This document shows, in pieces, positions 19,222 to 28,326 of a DNA stretch of 54,714 nucleotides (position 1 is its first letter; the number at the start of each line of letters is the position of its first letter). The DNA is taken from positions 7,994 to 62,707 of the forward strand of contig DELY01000032.1 in the NCBI GenBank assembly GCA_002354655.1, read 5' to 3'. The notes below the pieces were generated by a model. That model made no database searches, was not told the origin of the DNA, and was given only the letters and a program-made list of their open reading frames with translations. Made by a program: the position numbers and the translations under genes. Origin of the DNA: Pseudomonas sp. UBA2684 (lineage in GTDB: Bacteria > Pseudomonadota > Gammaproteobacteria > Pseudomonadales > Pseudomonadaceae).

Positions 19222-20616
19222 ATGCCTTACCAAACCCGCGTCGGCGCCCTGCTCTACCGCTTCGCCGACCTCAAGACTCTGCTGGCCAAGGCCAGCCCGG
19301 CGCGCTCCGGCGATTACCTCGCCGGCCTGGCCGCCGCCACCTACGAAGAGCGCATGGCGGCCAAGCTGGCCTTGGCCGATGTGCCACTCAAACGTTTTCT
19401 CGACGAAGCGCTGATTCCCTACGAAAGCGATGAAGTCACCCGCCTGATCATCGACCGCCACGACCAGCAGGCCTTTGCCCCGATCAGCCACCTGACGGTC
19501 GGCGACCTGCGCGACTGGCTGCTGCTCGACAGCAGCGACAGCGCTACCCTGGCCGCCGTTGCCGCGGGCATCACCCCGGAAATGGCCGCCGCCGTAAGCA
19601 AACTGATGCGTAACCAGGACCTGATCCTGGTGGCGCGCAAGTGCCGGGTGGTCAGCGCCTTCCGTAACACCCTGGGGCTGCCGGGCCACCTCTCCGTGCG
19701 CCTGCAACCCAACCACCCGACCGACGATGTGCGCGGCATCGCCGCCAGCCTGCTCGACGGCCTGCTGTATGGCGCCGGCGACGCCACCGTGGGCATCAAC
19801 CCGGCCAGCGATTCGCTGCCGACCCTGATGCGCCTGTGGCAGATGATGGACGAGGTGCGCCAGCACTTCGAGATTCCCATGCAGAGCTGCGTGCTGACCC
19901 ACGTCACCACGCAGATCCAGGCCATCGAAGCCGGCGCACCGATCGACCTGGTGTTCCAGTCCATCGCCGGCAGCGAGAAGACCAACAGCAGCTTCGGCGT
20001 GTCGCTGAGTATCCTGCGCGAGGCCCATGAGGCGGCGCTGTCTCTCAAGCGCGGTACGGTCGGCGACAACTGCATGTACTTCGAGACCGGCCAAGGTAGC
20101 GCGCTGTCCGCCGGTGGCCATCACGGCGTCGACCAGCAGACCTGCGAGGCCCGCGCCTATGCCGTGGCCCGCGAATTCAAACCGCTGCTGGTCAACACCG
20201 TGGTCGGCTTTATCGGCCCGGAATACCTCTACGACGGCAAGCAGATCATCCGCGCCGGCCTGGAAGACCACTTCTGCGCCAAGCTGCTCGGTCTGCCGAT
20301 GGGCTGCGACGTGTGCTACACCAACCATGCCGAAGCCGACCAGGACGACATGGACACCCTGCTGACCCTGCTCGGCGCGGCCGGAATTAACTTCATCATG
20401 GGCATTCCCGGCGCCGACGACATCATGCTCAACTACCAAAGCACTTCGTTTCACGATGCCCTATACCTGCGCAACGTCCTCGGCCTCAAGCGCGCGCCGG
20501 AGTTCGACGCCTGGCTGGCGCGCATGGCGATCACCGAGGCGTCCGGCAGGCTGCGCGAGGTTGGCCGCGGCCATCACCTGTTGCAACAACTGCCGCATGT
20601 CTGCGGCGTGGCCTGA
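19222..20616 (+). CDS. eutB: ethanolamine ammonia-lyase large subunit
   Basis: The catalytic alpha subunit of adenosylcobalamin-dependent ethanolamine ammonia-lyase, which converts ethanolamine to acetaldehyde and ammonia. The 464-residue protein has the TIM-barrel family text throughout: LIPYESDEVTRLI near 65, GAGDATVGINPASDS near 186, the SIAGSEKTNSSFGVS substrate-site block near 250, and MGIPGADDIMLNYQSTSFHDA near 395. Length equals other EutB proteins. EutC follows after 11 bases. Unlike enteric eut loci there are no carboxysome genes, so this is the short Pseudomonas-type system. Confidence 0.97.
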   Translation: MPYQTRVGALLYRFADLKTLLAKASPARSGDYLAGLAAATYEERMAAKLALADVPLKRFLDEALIPYESDEVTRLIIDRHDQQAFAPISHLTVGDLRDWLLLDSSDSATLAAVAAGITPEMAAAVSKLMRNQDLILVARKCRVVSAFRNTLGLPGHLSVRLQPNHPTDDVRGIAASLLDGLLYGAGDATVGINPASDSLPTLMRLWQMMDEVRQHFEIPMQSCVLTHVTTQIQAIEAGAPIDLVFQSIAGSEKTNSSFGVSLSILREAHEAALSLKRGTVGDNCMYFETGQGSALSAGGHHGVDQQTCEARAYAVAREFKPLLVNTVVGFIGPEYLYDGKQIIRAGLEDHFCAKLLGLPMGCDVCYTNHAEADQDDMDTLLTLLGAAGINFIMGIPGADDIMLNYQSTSFHDALYLRNVLGLKRAPEFDAWLARMAITEASGRLREVGRGHHLLQQLPHVCGVA

Positions 20617-20627
20617 GGGCAGCGAAC

Positions 20628-21437
20628 ATGAGCGACGACAAACCCACCCAGACCAAAACCGAGCTGGCCCAGACCAAGATAGAGCCGGCCCAGCACAATC
20701 CCTGGGACGAACTGCGCGCCCACACCTCGGCGCGCATCGCCCTCGGTCGCGTCGGCTCTAGCCTGCCGACTCGCGAGGTACTGAAGTTCGGCCTGGCCCA
20801 CGCCCAGGCTCGCGATGCCGTGCACCGGCCGCTGGACTTCGCCGAGCTGAAGCAGCAACTCAAAGCCGAGGGTTTTCGCACCCTGCAAGTGCGCAGTAAC
20901 GCCGAAGACCGCCAGACCTACCTGCTGCGCCCAGACTATGGCCGCCACCTGCATAACGATTGCTACGCCCGCCTGCGGCACGAACTGCCGGCGCCGGAAC
21001 TGGCCATCGTCATCGCCGACGGGCTCTCCTCCAGCGCCGTGCAGCGCCACGCCCTGCCACTGCTGCAAGCCTTTCGCCAACGCTTCGACAGCGACTGGGC
21101 CAACACCCCGGTGGTGCTCGCCGAGCAGGGCCGGGTGGCGATTGGCGACGGCATCGCCGCCGCCCTGCGCGCGCGCCTGGTGATCGTGATGATCGGCGAG
21201 CGGCCGGGGCTGAGTTCGCCAGACAGCCTGGGCCTGTACATCACCTATCAAGCGCAGCCCGGCACCATGGACAGCCAGCGCAACTGCATCTCCAACGTGC
21301 GCCCCGAAGGCCTGCCCTACGCCCTCGCCGCGCACAAGCTCGCCTACCTGGCGCGTGAAGCGCTGCGCCTGCAACTCTCTGGCGTGGCGCTGAAAGACGA
21401 CAGCACCTTGCAGGACGTGCCGCAACTGCCGAACTGA
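20628..21437 (+). CDS. eutC: ethanolamine ammonia-lyase small subunit
   Basis: The 269-residue beta subunit that completes the cobalamin-binding active site with EutB. Family blocks include TSARIALGRVGSSLPTRE near 32-49, VIADGLSSSAVQRHA near 130 and GERPGLSSPDSLGLYITY near 190. The first 25 residues are a low-complexity Thr/Gln/Lys stretch with an approximate repeat (TKTELAQ / TKIEPAQ). It appears dispensable, and a linker of this sort is variable in the family. It lies 11 bases after eutB and is certainly cotranscribed. Confidence 0.96.
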   Translation: MSDDKPTQTKTELAQTKIEPAQHNPWDELRAHTSARIALGRVGSSLPTREVLKFGLAHAQARDAVHRPLDFAELKQQLKAEGFRTLQVRSNAEDRQTYLLRPDYGRHLHNDCYARLRHELPAPELAIVIADGLSSSAVQRHALPLLQAFRQRFDSDWANTPVVLAEQGRVAIGDGIAAALRARLVIVMIGERPGLSSPDSLGLYITYQAQPGTMDSQRNCISNVRPEGLPYALAAHKLAYLAREALRLQLSGVALKDDSTLQDVPQLPN

Positions 21438-21490
21438 CAAGTACGCCCAAGCGGTATAGGGTGGGAGTTCACCCCCTCAAGGAACCGAGC

Positions 21491-21667
21491 ATGCCCTGGT
21501 ATATCTGGCTACTGATCGTTCTGGTCCTCGGCTCTATCGTCGGCGGCTTGATGGTGCTGCTGCGCACCGCCAAACCGCTGCCCCTCACCGAAGAACAATT
21601 GCAGAAAGTCCGTGAACGTAAAATCGAGATGGAAGCCCAGGACGCCAAGGACTCTCGCCAGCGCTAG
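21491..21667 (+). CDS. DUF2897 family small membrane protein
   Basis: A 58-residue protein: one N-terminal membrane helix (about 3-23, MPWYIWLLIVLVLGSIVGGL) followed by a short charged cytoplasmic tail. This is the layout of DUF2897 proteins, which are common in Pseudomonas and have no known role. The ATG at 21491 has an AAGGA site. The last 56 bases overlap the next gene in a different frame. Confidence 0.82.
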   Translation: MPWYIWLLIVLVLGSIVGGLMVLLRTAKPLPLTEEQLQKVRERKIEMEAQDAKDSRQR

Positions 21668-23039
21668 CGTGCTGGTTCTGTTGCTACTGGGCTGCACGCG
21701 CTTTACCGCCACGCCACTCGATGGCTGTGCGGCGCTGTTCAGCGACTTGCAACGCGACACCCAGGCCCGACAGGACGCGCAATACCATCGCTTACCCAAC
21801 GTTGCCGGCCTGCGCAGCGACCGGCTGCTCGCCGCACTGGGCCGCACCGCGCAAAGCCCCCAGCAACGCCGTGCCTGGCTTGAGCGCCTGGCCGAGCGCG
21901 ATGCCGAAGCCAACCAGATTGAAATCGCCCAACTGCCCGCCGCCTCGCGCCAAGCCTGGGCCAGCGAGACGCAGCAGACAGCGCTCAACGCCTGTCGCAG
22001 CGCCGAGGTCGCGCGCATTGCCGCCGATCCACAAGCGTTCGCCCGGGCAGTCGAAGCCGCACAGGTACCCGACGATTACCGCGACTGGGCCCGCGCCGCC
22101 GGCCTCTATCCGCTGTTCGATGGGGTTTTTCGCACCGGCATCGCCGCGTGGCAGCAGGCCGCACGCCAGGCCACCGCGCCCGCGGACAGCCCACATTGGT
22201 TGAGCTACCGACCGCTACGCCCGCCCACCGACGCAACATCTGCCGCGCTGCATAACGATACGCTGGGCCTGCCCCAGGCGAACGCAGATCAGCTGAGCGC
22301 CCTTTTCGCACGCCACGCGCCACGCTTGCAGATCGAACAAGCCAGCCGTAGCGATCGCATCGGCAGCCCGTATTTTCGCACCGACGGCGCACGCGACTTC
22401 AATCCTCAACAACCACGCCTCTATCAGCACACCAGCTGGAGCCTCCTGGCTGGTCGCTGGCACCTGCAGCTGGTCTATCAACTGTGGTTCAGCCAACGGC
22501 CCAAACCGCATGCGCTGGACCTGTATGGCGGCGAACTGGACGGCCTGCTCTGGCGCGTCACCCTCGACCCACAGGGCAACGCCCTGCTCTACGACAGCAT
22601 CCACCCCTGTGGCTGCTGGCACAGCTTTTACCTGCCCGCAGATTCGCCGCTGCAATTTCGCCAACCGGCGACGGCAGAAGCCCGCCTGGCCAAGCGCCTG
22701 GCATTTACCGGCGACCAGGCGCCAACGCTGTGGTTGAGTGCTGGCGAGCACCGCCTGGATTGGGTCGATGCGCGCCGCTCGGCCTACCCGGCGCAGCTTT
22801 ACCAACGCACATCGCTCGACCAGCTGCGTCAACTGCCACACCCGCAGGGCCAGCGCAGCCTGTACGCCAGCGATGGTTTGGTGCCCGGCACTGAACGCCT
22901 GGAACGCTGGCTGCTGTGGCCATCCGGCGTTGTCTCGCCCGGCGCCATGCGCCAGTGGGGTCGCCATGCCACGGCCTTTATCGGCCGCGCGCAGTTCGAC
23001 GATCCGCACCTGCTCGAACGCTATTTCAGCGTGCCTTGA
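21612..23039 (+). CDS. hypothetical outer-membrane lipoprotein
   Basis: A 475-residue predicted lipoprotein. From a GTG start at 21612 the N terminus is basic (K, R, K, R, R) and is followed by a hydrophobic run ending in the lipobox LLGC (C28). A GTG at 21669 would leave only seven hydrophobic residues, so the overlapping upstream start is preferred. The mature part is rich in Gln, Arg and Trp (HTSWSLLAGRWHLQLVYQLWF near 275), with a conserved-looking HPCGCWHSFYLP segment near 335. I do not recognise the family. It is probably coupled to the DUF2897 gene. Confidence 0.75.
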   Translation: MNVKSRWKPRTPRTLASASVLVLLLLGCTRFTATPLDGCAALFSDLQRDTQARQDAQYHRLPNVAGLRSDRLLAALGRTAQSPQQRRAWLERLAERDAEANQIEIAQLPAASRQAWASETQQTALNACRSAEVARIAADPQAFARAVEAAQVPDDYRDWARAAGLYPLFDGVFRTGIAAWQQAARQATAPADSPHWLSYRPLRPPTDATSAALHNDTLGLPQANADQLSALFARHAPRLQIEQASRSDRIGSPYFRTDGARDFNPQQPRLYQHTSWSLLAGRWHLQLVYQLWFSQRPKPHALDLYGGELDGLLWRVTLDPQGNALLYDSIHPCGCWHSFYLPADSPLQFRQPATAEARLAKRLAFTGDQAPTLWLSAGEHRLDWVDARRSAYPAQLYQRTSLDQLRQLPHPQGQRSLYASDGLVPGTERLERWLLWPSGVVSPGAMRQWGRHATAFIGRAQFDDPHLLERYFSVP

Positions 23040-23088
23040 GCGCCTGCTGGCCGCGCCACTACACTGCGCCCCTGCACAAGGAGGCGCC

Positions 23089-23847
23089 ATGCCGCTGCAT
23101 TTGCGACTGCTGTTACCGGCTTTCGGCCTGGCCATGGGCTTCGCCCTGGGCTTTATCCAACCACTGGGCCTGCTGCTCGGCGCGGCGTTTATCGCCCTGC
23201 TGCTGTTTGCCCAGCGGGTTTTGTCGCCGCCGCCCTGGTGGGGCCTGAGCCTGCTCGCCAGCATCGCCCTCGCCGCTCACCTACTGCCAGGTTTCAGGCC
23301 GTGGCCGCTGTGGTCGCCGCGCTTGCTCAGCGTCGATGCGCCGCCCTATGCCTTACGCCTGTCCTGGGACAAGTTATTGCTGGGCTTGACCCTGCTGGCC
23401 TGGTGGCTCGGGCAAACGCACGCGAGCCGCACAGACACTCGGCGCGCCTGGGGCGTGGCGCTACTGACGCTGCTGGGCATACCACTGCTGGCGCTGGCCT
23501 TGGGTGTGGTTGGCTGGCAAGTAAAATGGCCGGAAGGATTGGCATTGTGGCTGGCGGTCAATCTCGGCGTCAGCGTGTTGGCCGAAGAGCTGCTGTTTCG
23601 CGGTTTGCTGCAAACCCGCCTGATCGGCTGGCTCGGTGTATGGCCGGGGATTTTGATCGGCGCGCTGTTGTTCGGCGCGGTGCATATCCCCTTCAGCCCC
23701 TTATTTGCCGTGGTTGCCGGCATGGCCGGCCTGGGTTACGGGCTGGTCTTCCACTACAGCGGTCGGCTGAGCCTGGCGATCGCCCTGCACGGCGCGGTCA
23801 ATCTGCTACATCTGTTGTTATTGAGCTATCCACTGCGCTTGGCCTGA
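23089..23847 (+). CDS. CPBP family intramembrane glutamic endopeptidase
   Basis: A 252-residue membrane protein with about seven hydrophobic helices. The CPBP (Abi, Rce1-like) motifs are complete: AEELLFRG (EExxxR, residues about 165-172), FGAVHIPF (the histidine motif, near 197-204) and the ALHGAVNLLH histidine/asparagine motif near 231. Such proteins cleave or process peptides in membranes, and some confer bacteriocin immunity. An AAGGAGG site precedes the ATG. The last 50 bases overlap the 3' end of the convergent binding-protein gene. Specific role unknown. Confidence 0.88.
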   Translation: MPLHLRLLLPAFGLAMGFALGFIQPLGLLLGAAFIALLLFAQRVLSPPPWWGLSLLASIALAAHLLPGFRPWPLWSPRLLSVDAPPYALRLSWDKLLLGLTLLAWWLGQTHASRTDTRRAWGVALLTLLGIPLLALALGVVGWQVKWPEGLALWLAVNLGVSVLAEELLFRGLLQTRLIGWLGVWPGILIGALLFGAVHIPFSPLFAVVAGMAGLGYGLVFHYSGRLSLAIALHGAVNLLHLLLLSYPLRLA

Positions 23848-24619
23848 CCGTGATCTGCCGGCCCGCGAAGATGCTCGACAGCCTGCCATTACTGCGCAAT
23901 TGCTCCAGCAAAGCAGCGAACTGCGCGGCGCTGATCGGCGCGCCAGGGCGAACCAGCGTGTGATGCAGATAACGCTGATCGACCTGCTCGGCGATCAGCA
24001 ACTGTCCGGCATATTGGCGATGGCGCTCGAGAAAATCGGCGATGTAGGAACGGGTCACCAAGGCAATGTCCGCTCGCCGCCGCAGCACCATCAGCAGGTT
24101 GCTGTCGTGGGAGTGCGTCAGGGTGGCGTTGAACTGCGTGTTGAGGTAGTCCGTGTCGGCGTTGAAATCGGCGAAACCGTAGTGATAGCCGTGATAGAGG
24201 GCCAGGCGCTTGCCGCTCAGCTGTTTGAAATAGTCTTGGCCGCGCCCCGACTCGGCTCGGGCGACAAACACTTCCGCATCTTCCAGGCCCATGTCGACCC
24301 GACTGTGCGCGATGGACTGCCAACCCCAGGCCGGATTTTCGAAAATCGCCAAGTCGATCCGCCCTTGTTCGAAATCACGAAAACGCCGTGGGATCGAGGT
24401 CGGCAGGACAACGAAACGAAACTCCTGTTGCAGCTGATTCAGGGCGTCGACCAACTGCGGCAGCAAGGCGCGCGCCTGCGCGTTATCCGACTTGAACACA
24501 TAAGGAGGAAAATACGCACCGCCAACATGCACGACTTGCTCGGCAGCAAGCGGCCCAGCCAGCAACAGCCCTGCGAGTAACCCCCAAACACCTGCAACCT
24601 TACGCATAGACGGCGACAT
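23798..24619 (-). CDS. periplasmic solute-binding protein (family 3-like)
   Basis: An exported protein of about 273 residues with a signal peptide (GLLAGLLLAGPLAAEQ) and the bilobal family 3 fold: GGAYFPPYVFKSDNAQARALLPQL, SIPRRFRDFEQGRIDLAIFEN and LALYHGYHYGFADFN. It is a close paralogue of the gene at 24689-25483. The ATG at 24619 has AGGGA 11 bases upstream. Two other in-frame ATGs are near. No permease or ATPase gene is adjacent, so the role may be sensing or scavenging rather than classical ABC uptake (inferred). It overlaps the CPBP gene by 50 bases at the 3' ends. Confidence 0.85.
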   Translation of the reverse strand: MSPSMRKVAGVWGLLAGLLLAGPLAAEQVVHVGGAYFPPYVFKSDNAQARALLPQLVDALNQLQQEFRFVVLPTSIPRRFRDFEQGRIDLAIFENPAWGWQSIAHSRVDMGLEDAEVFVARAESGRGQDYFKQLSGKRLALYHGYHYGFADFNADTDYLNTQFNATLTHSHDSNLLMVLRRRADIALVTRSYIADFLERHRQYAGQLLIAEQVDQRYLHHTLVRPGAPISAAQFAALLEQLRSNGRLSSIFAGRQITVRPSAVDSSITTDVAD

Positions 24620-24688
24620 ACGACACAACATCCCTATTTGCGTGTGACGCCAGCCTACCCCAGTAAATCCTGACCGAATAGAGCGATT

Positions 24689-25483
24689 TCAGTCATTTAG
24701 CGAACGTACTGAAGTTGCCAGGTGATAACGCGCCAGCAAATCATCCAGCTGCCCCCGGCTGTTCAGCGTAAGCAGCAACGTCGCCAAACGCTCGGCAGTC
24801 AGCGGCGCCTGCGGCCGAAACAGGGCGTGGTGCCGGTACACCTGATCGACGCGCTGCGATACCAGCAGTGCCGAACGCTGGTCGGGGTGGCGATCCTGGT
24901 AGATGCGTAGGTAGGAACGAGTAATCACTGCGATGTCCGCACGCCCGCGCAGCAACATGATCAGATTGTTGTCATGGGAATAGGTGAGCACCGCGTCGTA
25001 GGTCTGGCTGAGAAACTGCTGATTCGCATTGAAGTCGGCAAAGCCATAGTGATAGCCGCTATAGAGCGCCAGGCGCTTACCCTTGAGCTGCTCGAAATAC
25101 GCTTCATCGCGCCCCGGTTGCGCCCGGGCGACATACACCTCGGCATCTTCGATTTGCAGGTCCAGCGCAGTGTGCGGCGTGTCCTGCCAGCCCCACTCTG
25201 GCGACTCGAACAGCATCAGGTCGAAACGCCCGCTCTGCAGGTCGCGGTAACGTCGCGTCACCGAGGTCGGCATCAGCACGAAGCGGTAATCGCTCTGCAG
25301 CTGATTCAACGCCAGCAACAGTTCCGGTAACAGGCCGCTGGGGGTGCGGCTCTCCGGTTTAATCACATAAGGCGGGAAATGGTAGGCGCCGACGCGAATC
25401 TGCTGCTCGGCAAAAACCGGCAGAGCGAACAACCCACACAATGCAAGCAGCAAACCTCTGAATACCACGCGCAAACGGCGCAC
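24689..25483 (-). CDS. periplasmic solute-binding protein, paralogue of its neighbour
   Basis: A binding protein of about 264 residues aligning along its full length with the 23798-24619 product (shared GYHYGFADFNA, RRYRDLQSGRFDLMLFE, RADIAVITRSYL). The two genes look like a tandem duplication. The best start is GTG at 25483, giving a clean signal peptide MRRLRVVFRGLLLALCGLFALPVFA before the mature domain (shown here up to A25 only in description). An in-frame codon at 25552 would add a basic extension. The pair reads toward the CPBP gene. Ligand unknown; polar amino acids or related compounds are usual for the family. Confidence 0.85.
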   Translation of the reverse strand: MRRLRVVFRGLLLALCGLFALPVFAEQQIRVGAYHFPPYVIKPESRTPSGLLPELLLALNQLQSDYRFVLMPTSVTRRYRDLQSGRFDLMLFESPEWGWQDTPHTALDLQIEDAEVYVARAQPGRDEAYFEQLKGKRLALYSGYHYGFADFNANQQFLSQTYDAVLTYSHDNNLIMLLRGRADIAVITRSYLRIYQDRHPDQRSALLVSQRVDQVYRHHALFRPQAPLTAERLATLLLTLNSRGQLDDLLARYHLATSVRSLND

Positions 25484-25589
25484 CTCATCACCAACACCTC
25501 GCCGCGAACGGCGCCCTGTGTGTGCCAAGCGGACATTCCCTTGCCGCGACAATGCTGTCGAAAAGCCACCTGAGCCTAGCCGATCTTGC

Positions 25590-26213
25590 TCAAACTTCCT
25601 TGAGCACCAACGACAGCGCCTCTTCAGCCAACTGATCCAGGCTCATCGGCCCTTCCGGGCGGAACCAGGTGGTGGTCCAACTCAACGCGCCGGTCAGGAA
25701 ACGCCGGAGGATAAACGGGTCGGCCTTGAAATACCCTGCTTCCTTGGCTTCGCCCAGCACGTCGAGCCACAGTTGCTCATAGGTGTCGCGCAACGCGAGG
25801 ATAAAGTGCTGACTCGGCTCAGCGAGCGAGCGCCACTCATACACCAGCACCGCCATGGCCTCGCCGGTGCCGCCCATGATCGATTGCAGCTCACAACGAA
25901 TCAGCGCCAGCACCCGGCCACGCAGGTCGCTGGCCTCGGCCAGCGAGGCGCGCATCAGCGCGGTGTTGTAGCGAATGGTCTCCTCCATCACCGAACGCAG
26001 AATCTCGTCCTTGCTCTTGAAGTGATGAAAGATGCTGCCGGACTGAATGCCCACAGCGCTGGCCAGGTCGCGCACCGTGGTGCGCTCGTAGCCCTTGCTG
26101 CGGAACAGATGGGCGGCGGTTTGCAGCAGCTTGCCACGCGCGCTGTCCGGGTCGGTGATCTGCCCACTGGCCACCAGATCGCGCATCACCGCCTGAGCTT
26201 GTTGATCGTCCAC
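25590..26213 (-). CDS. atuR: TetR-family repressor of acyclic terpene utilisation
   Basis: A 207-residue TetR/AcrR regulator. An N-terminal helix-turn-helix at about 27-72 (TTVRDLASAVGIQSGSIFHHFKSKDEIL) is followed by a helical ligand-binding domain. It lies divergent from atuA, and the shared intergenic region has two mirror-image sites that fit the AtuR operator layout known in P. aeruginosa. The start is GTG with GGGGAG nine bases upstream. Derepression by acyclic terpenoid CoA intermediates is family-level knowledge. In this window it probably controls atuABCDEFGH. Confidence 0.92.
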   Translation of the reverse strand: MDDQQAQAVMRDLVASGQITDPDSARGKLLQTAAHLFRSKGYERTTVRDLASAVGIQSGSIFHHFKSKDEILRSVMEETIRYNTALMRASLAEASDLRGRVLALIRCELQSIMGGTGEAMAVLVYEWRSLAEPSQHFILALRDTYEQLWLDVLGEAKEAGYFKADPFILRRFLTGALSWTTTWFRPEGPMSLDQLAEEALSLVLKEV

Positions 26214-26338
26214 GCTGGTTACTCCCCATGTTCCTGTTCATTTCAGGAAATTCATCGAACGCCGCAACTTACCCAGCGTTCTCAGAAGCCTTCGGCAAGT
26301 GCTTGTCGTTATTGGTGAAATTTATGCTGCGCCAGCCA

Positions 26339-26413
26339 ACCAAGCAAGCGCTTGGCCACACTTTAGGTTAGAAAGACTCACTGCGGGGCTTTTAAACCAA
26401 GCGCTTGCTTGGT
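26339..26413. promoter_or_regulatory. pair of mirror-image AtuR operator candidates
   Basis: ACCAAGCAAGCGCTTGG at 26339-26355 and its exact reverse complement CCAAGCGCTTGCTTGGT at 26397-26413 flank 41 bases. Each contains the palindrome CAAGCGCTTG. I recall AtuR binding two 13-bp inverted repeats in the P. aeruginosa atuR-atuA gap, with a comparable layout. A weak -10-like TTTAAA (26391-26396) lies against the second site, so bound repressor would cover the atuA promoter. Confidence 0.85.
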
Positions 26414-26454
26414 AGCCTTCAAATCACCTTAATCCTGTGTTGCGGACCATTCCA

Positions 26455-28242
26455 ATGACTAAAACCGTACGCATCGGCTGCGCTTCCGCCTTCTGGGGCG
26501 ATACCAGCACTGCCGCCGCCCAGCTGGTACAGGGCACCGAACTGGATTACCTGGTCTTCGACTACCTGGCCGAAGTGACCATGTCGATCATGGCCGGCGC
26601 GCGGATGAAGAAGCCGGATGCCGGCTACGCCACCGACTTTGTGGAAACCCTCGCGCCGCTGCTGCAGGACATCGCTCAGAAGAATATCCGCGTAATCAGC
26701 AACGCCGGCGGGGTCAATCCCACTGCCTGCGCCGCCGCCCTAGCCGCCGCCTGCGAGCAGGCCGGGGTCAATCTGAAGATCGCCGTGCTGCATGGCGACA
26801 ACCTGCAACCCAAGCTCGGTGAGCTGGCCAAGGCCGGCACCGTGGAAATGTTCAGCGGCGCGCCGTTGCCGCCCTTCTGTGTCTCGGTCAACGCCTACCT
26901 CGGTGCACCGGGCATAGTCGAAGCACTCAAGCTCGGCGCGGATATCGTCATCACCGGCCGCGTGGTCGACAGCGCCGTGGTCAGCGCCGCGCTGGTGCAT
27001 GAATTCGGCTGGAGCTGGAGCGACTACGACCAGCTCGCCCAGGCCGCATTGGCCGGGCATATCATCGAATGCGGCGCGCAGTGCACCGGCGGCAACTTCA
27101 CCGATTGGCAAAGCGTGCCGGACTACGAACATATCGGCTTCCCGGTAGTGGAAGTCAGCGCCGATGGCAGTTTTGTCGTGGCCAAGCCGGAGGGTGCCGG
27201 CGGCTTGGTCACGCCTTTTACCGTGGGCGAGCAGATGCTCTATGAAATCGGCGATCCACGGGCCTATTACCTGCCCGACGTGCTCTGCGATTTCACCCAG
27301 GTGCAACTCAGCCAAGTTGGCGAAAACCGCGTTGAGCTGAAAGGCGCACGTGGCCTGCCGCCAACTGATCAATACAAGGTCAGCGCCACCCACCCGGACG
27401 GTTTCCGCTGCACCGCCAGCTGCCTGATGGCTGGCATCGATGCGGTGAAGAAAGCCCAACGCGTCAGCCAGGCGATCATCAACAAAACCGAGGAAATGTT
27501 CGCCGAGCGCGGCTGGGGGCCCTACAAGGAAGTCAGCATCGAGCTGCTGGGCAGCGAAGCCACCTACGGCCCCCGTGGCCAGCGCACGGATAGCCGCGAA
27601 ATCGTGGTCAAGATCGCCGTGCGCCATGCCAAGAAAGAAGCCTTGATCCTGTTCTCCCGCGAGATCGCCCAGGCCGCCACCGGCATGGCACCGGGCCTGA
27701 CCGGCATAGTCGGCGGCCGCCCCACCGTTTACCCGGTGATCCGCCTATTTAGCTTCCTCGCTGACAAAAGCGCCTGCGCACTCGAAGTGGAACTCAACGG
27801 TGAGCGCACGTCCGTCGCACTGCCACAGATCGCGGTGCTGGACAGCGCGCAGATTGCGGCCGATATCGCTGCCCCGCTGCCAAGCGGCCAGGCCGATGCC
27901 TGCGTGCCGCTGGTCAAGCTGGCCGTGGCGCGCTCCGGCGACAAGGGCAACCACAGCAATATCGGCGTGATGGCCAGAAAGCCCGAGTACTTGGCCTGGA
28001 TCGCCGCTGCACTGAGTGAGGGTGCCGTGGCCGAATGGATGCAGCACGCGCTTGATGCGCAAACCGGCAAGGTCAGCCGCTGGTATCTGCCCGGCAGCCA
28101 CAGCCTGAATTTCTTGCTGGAGAACGCCCTCGGTGGCGGCGGCGTTGCCTCTTTGCGCATCGACCCGCAGGGCAAGGCCTTCGCTCAACAGCTACTGGAA
28201 TTTCCTGTGCCGGTGCCGCAGGCCTTGGCGGCAACTTTGTAG
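26455..28242 (+). CDS. atuA: acyclic terpene utilisation protein AtuA (DUF1446 family)
   Basis: A 595-residue cytosolic protein of the AtuA/DUF1446 family, required for growth on citronellol and geraniol in P. aeruginosa but without an assigned reaction. The large N-terminal domain (about 5-450) begins [14 protein letters not shown] and includes [24 protein letters not shown] and [21 protein letters not shown] smaller C-terminal domain (about 480-590) has [14 protein letters not shown]. The ATG at 26455 is preferred to a GTG six codons upstream. The TAG stop falls inside the REP element that follows, so the C terminus may have been set by that element. Confidence 0.92.
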   Translation: MTKTVRIGCASAFWGDTSTAAAQLVQGTELDYLVFDYLAEVTMSIMAGARMKKPDAGYATDFVETLAPLLQDIAQKNIRVISNAGGVNPTACAAALAAACEQAGVNLKIAVLHGDNLQPKLGELAKAGTVEMFSGAPLPPFCVSVNAYLGAPGIVEALKLGADIVITGRVVDSAVVSAALVHEFGWSWSDYDQLAQAALAGHIIECGAQCTGGNFTDWQSVPDYEHIGFPVVEVSADGSFVVAKPEGAGGLVTPFTVGEQMLYEIGDPRAYYLPDVLCDFTQVQLSQVGENRVELKGARGLPPTDQYKVSATHPDGFRCTASCLMAGIDAVKKAQRVSQAIINKTEEMFAERGWGPYKEVSIELLGSEATYGPRGQRTDSREIVVKIAVRHAKKEALILFSREIAQAATGMAPGLTGIVGGRPTVYPVIRLFSFLADKSACALEVELNGERTSVALPQIAVLDSAQIAADIAAPLPSGQADACVPLVKLAVARSGDKGNHSNIGVMARKPEYLAWIAAALSEGAVAEWMQHALDAQTGKVSRWYLPGSHSLNFLLENALGGGGVASLRIDPQGKAFAQQLLEFPVPVPQALAATL

Positions 28243-28308
28243 GGTGGATGACGCTTCACCCATCCACCAGTTCCTGGTGGACAACGCTTCGCGATTGTTC
28301 ACCCTACG
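28239..28308. repeat. REP-like inverted repeat, atuA-atuB junction
   Basis: It opens GTAGGGTGGA and closes TTCACCCTAC, with an inner ATCCACCAG / CTGGTGGAC pair. The same family recurs at 32157-32223 and, with CGG variants, at 33059-33132. The atuA stop codon lies in its first bases. Confidence 0.8.
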
Positions 28309-28326
28309 ACTAGGACGATAACAACA

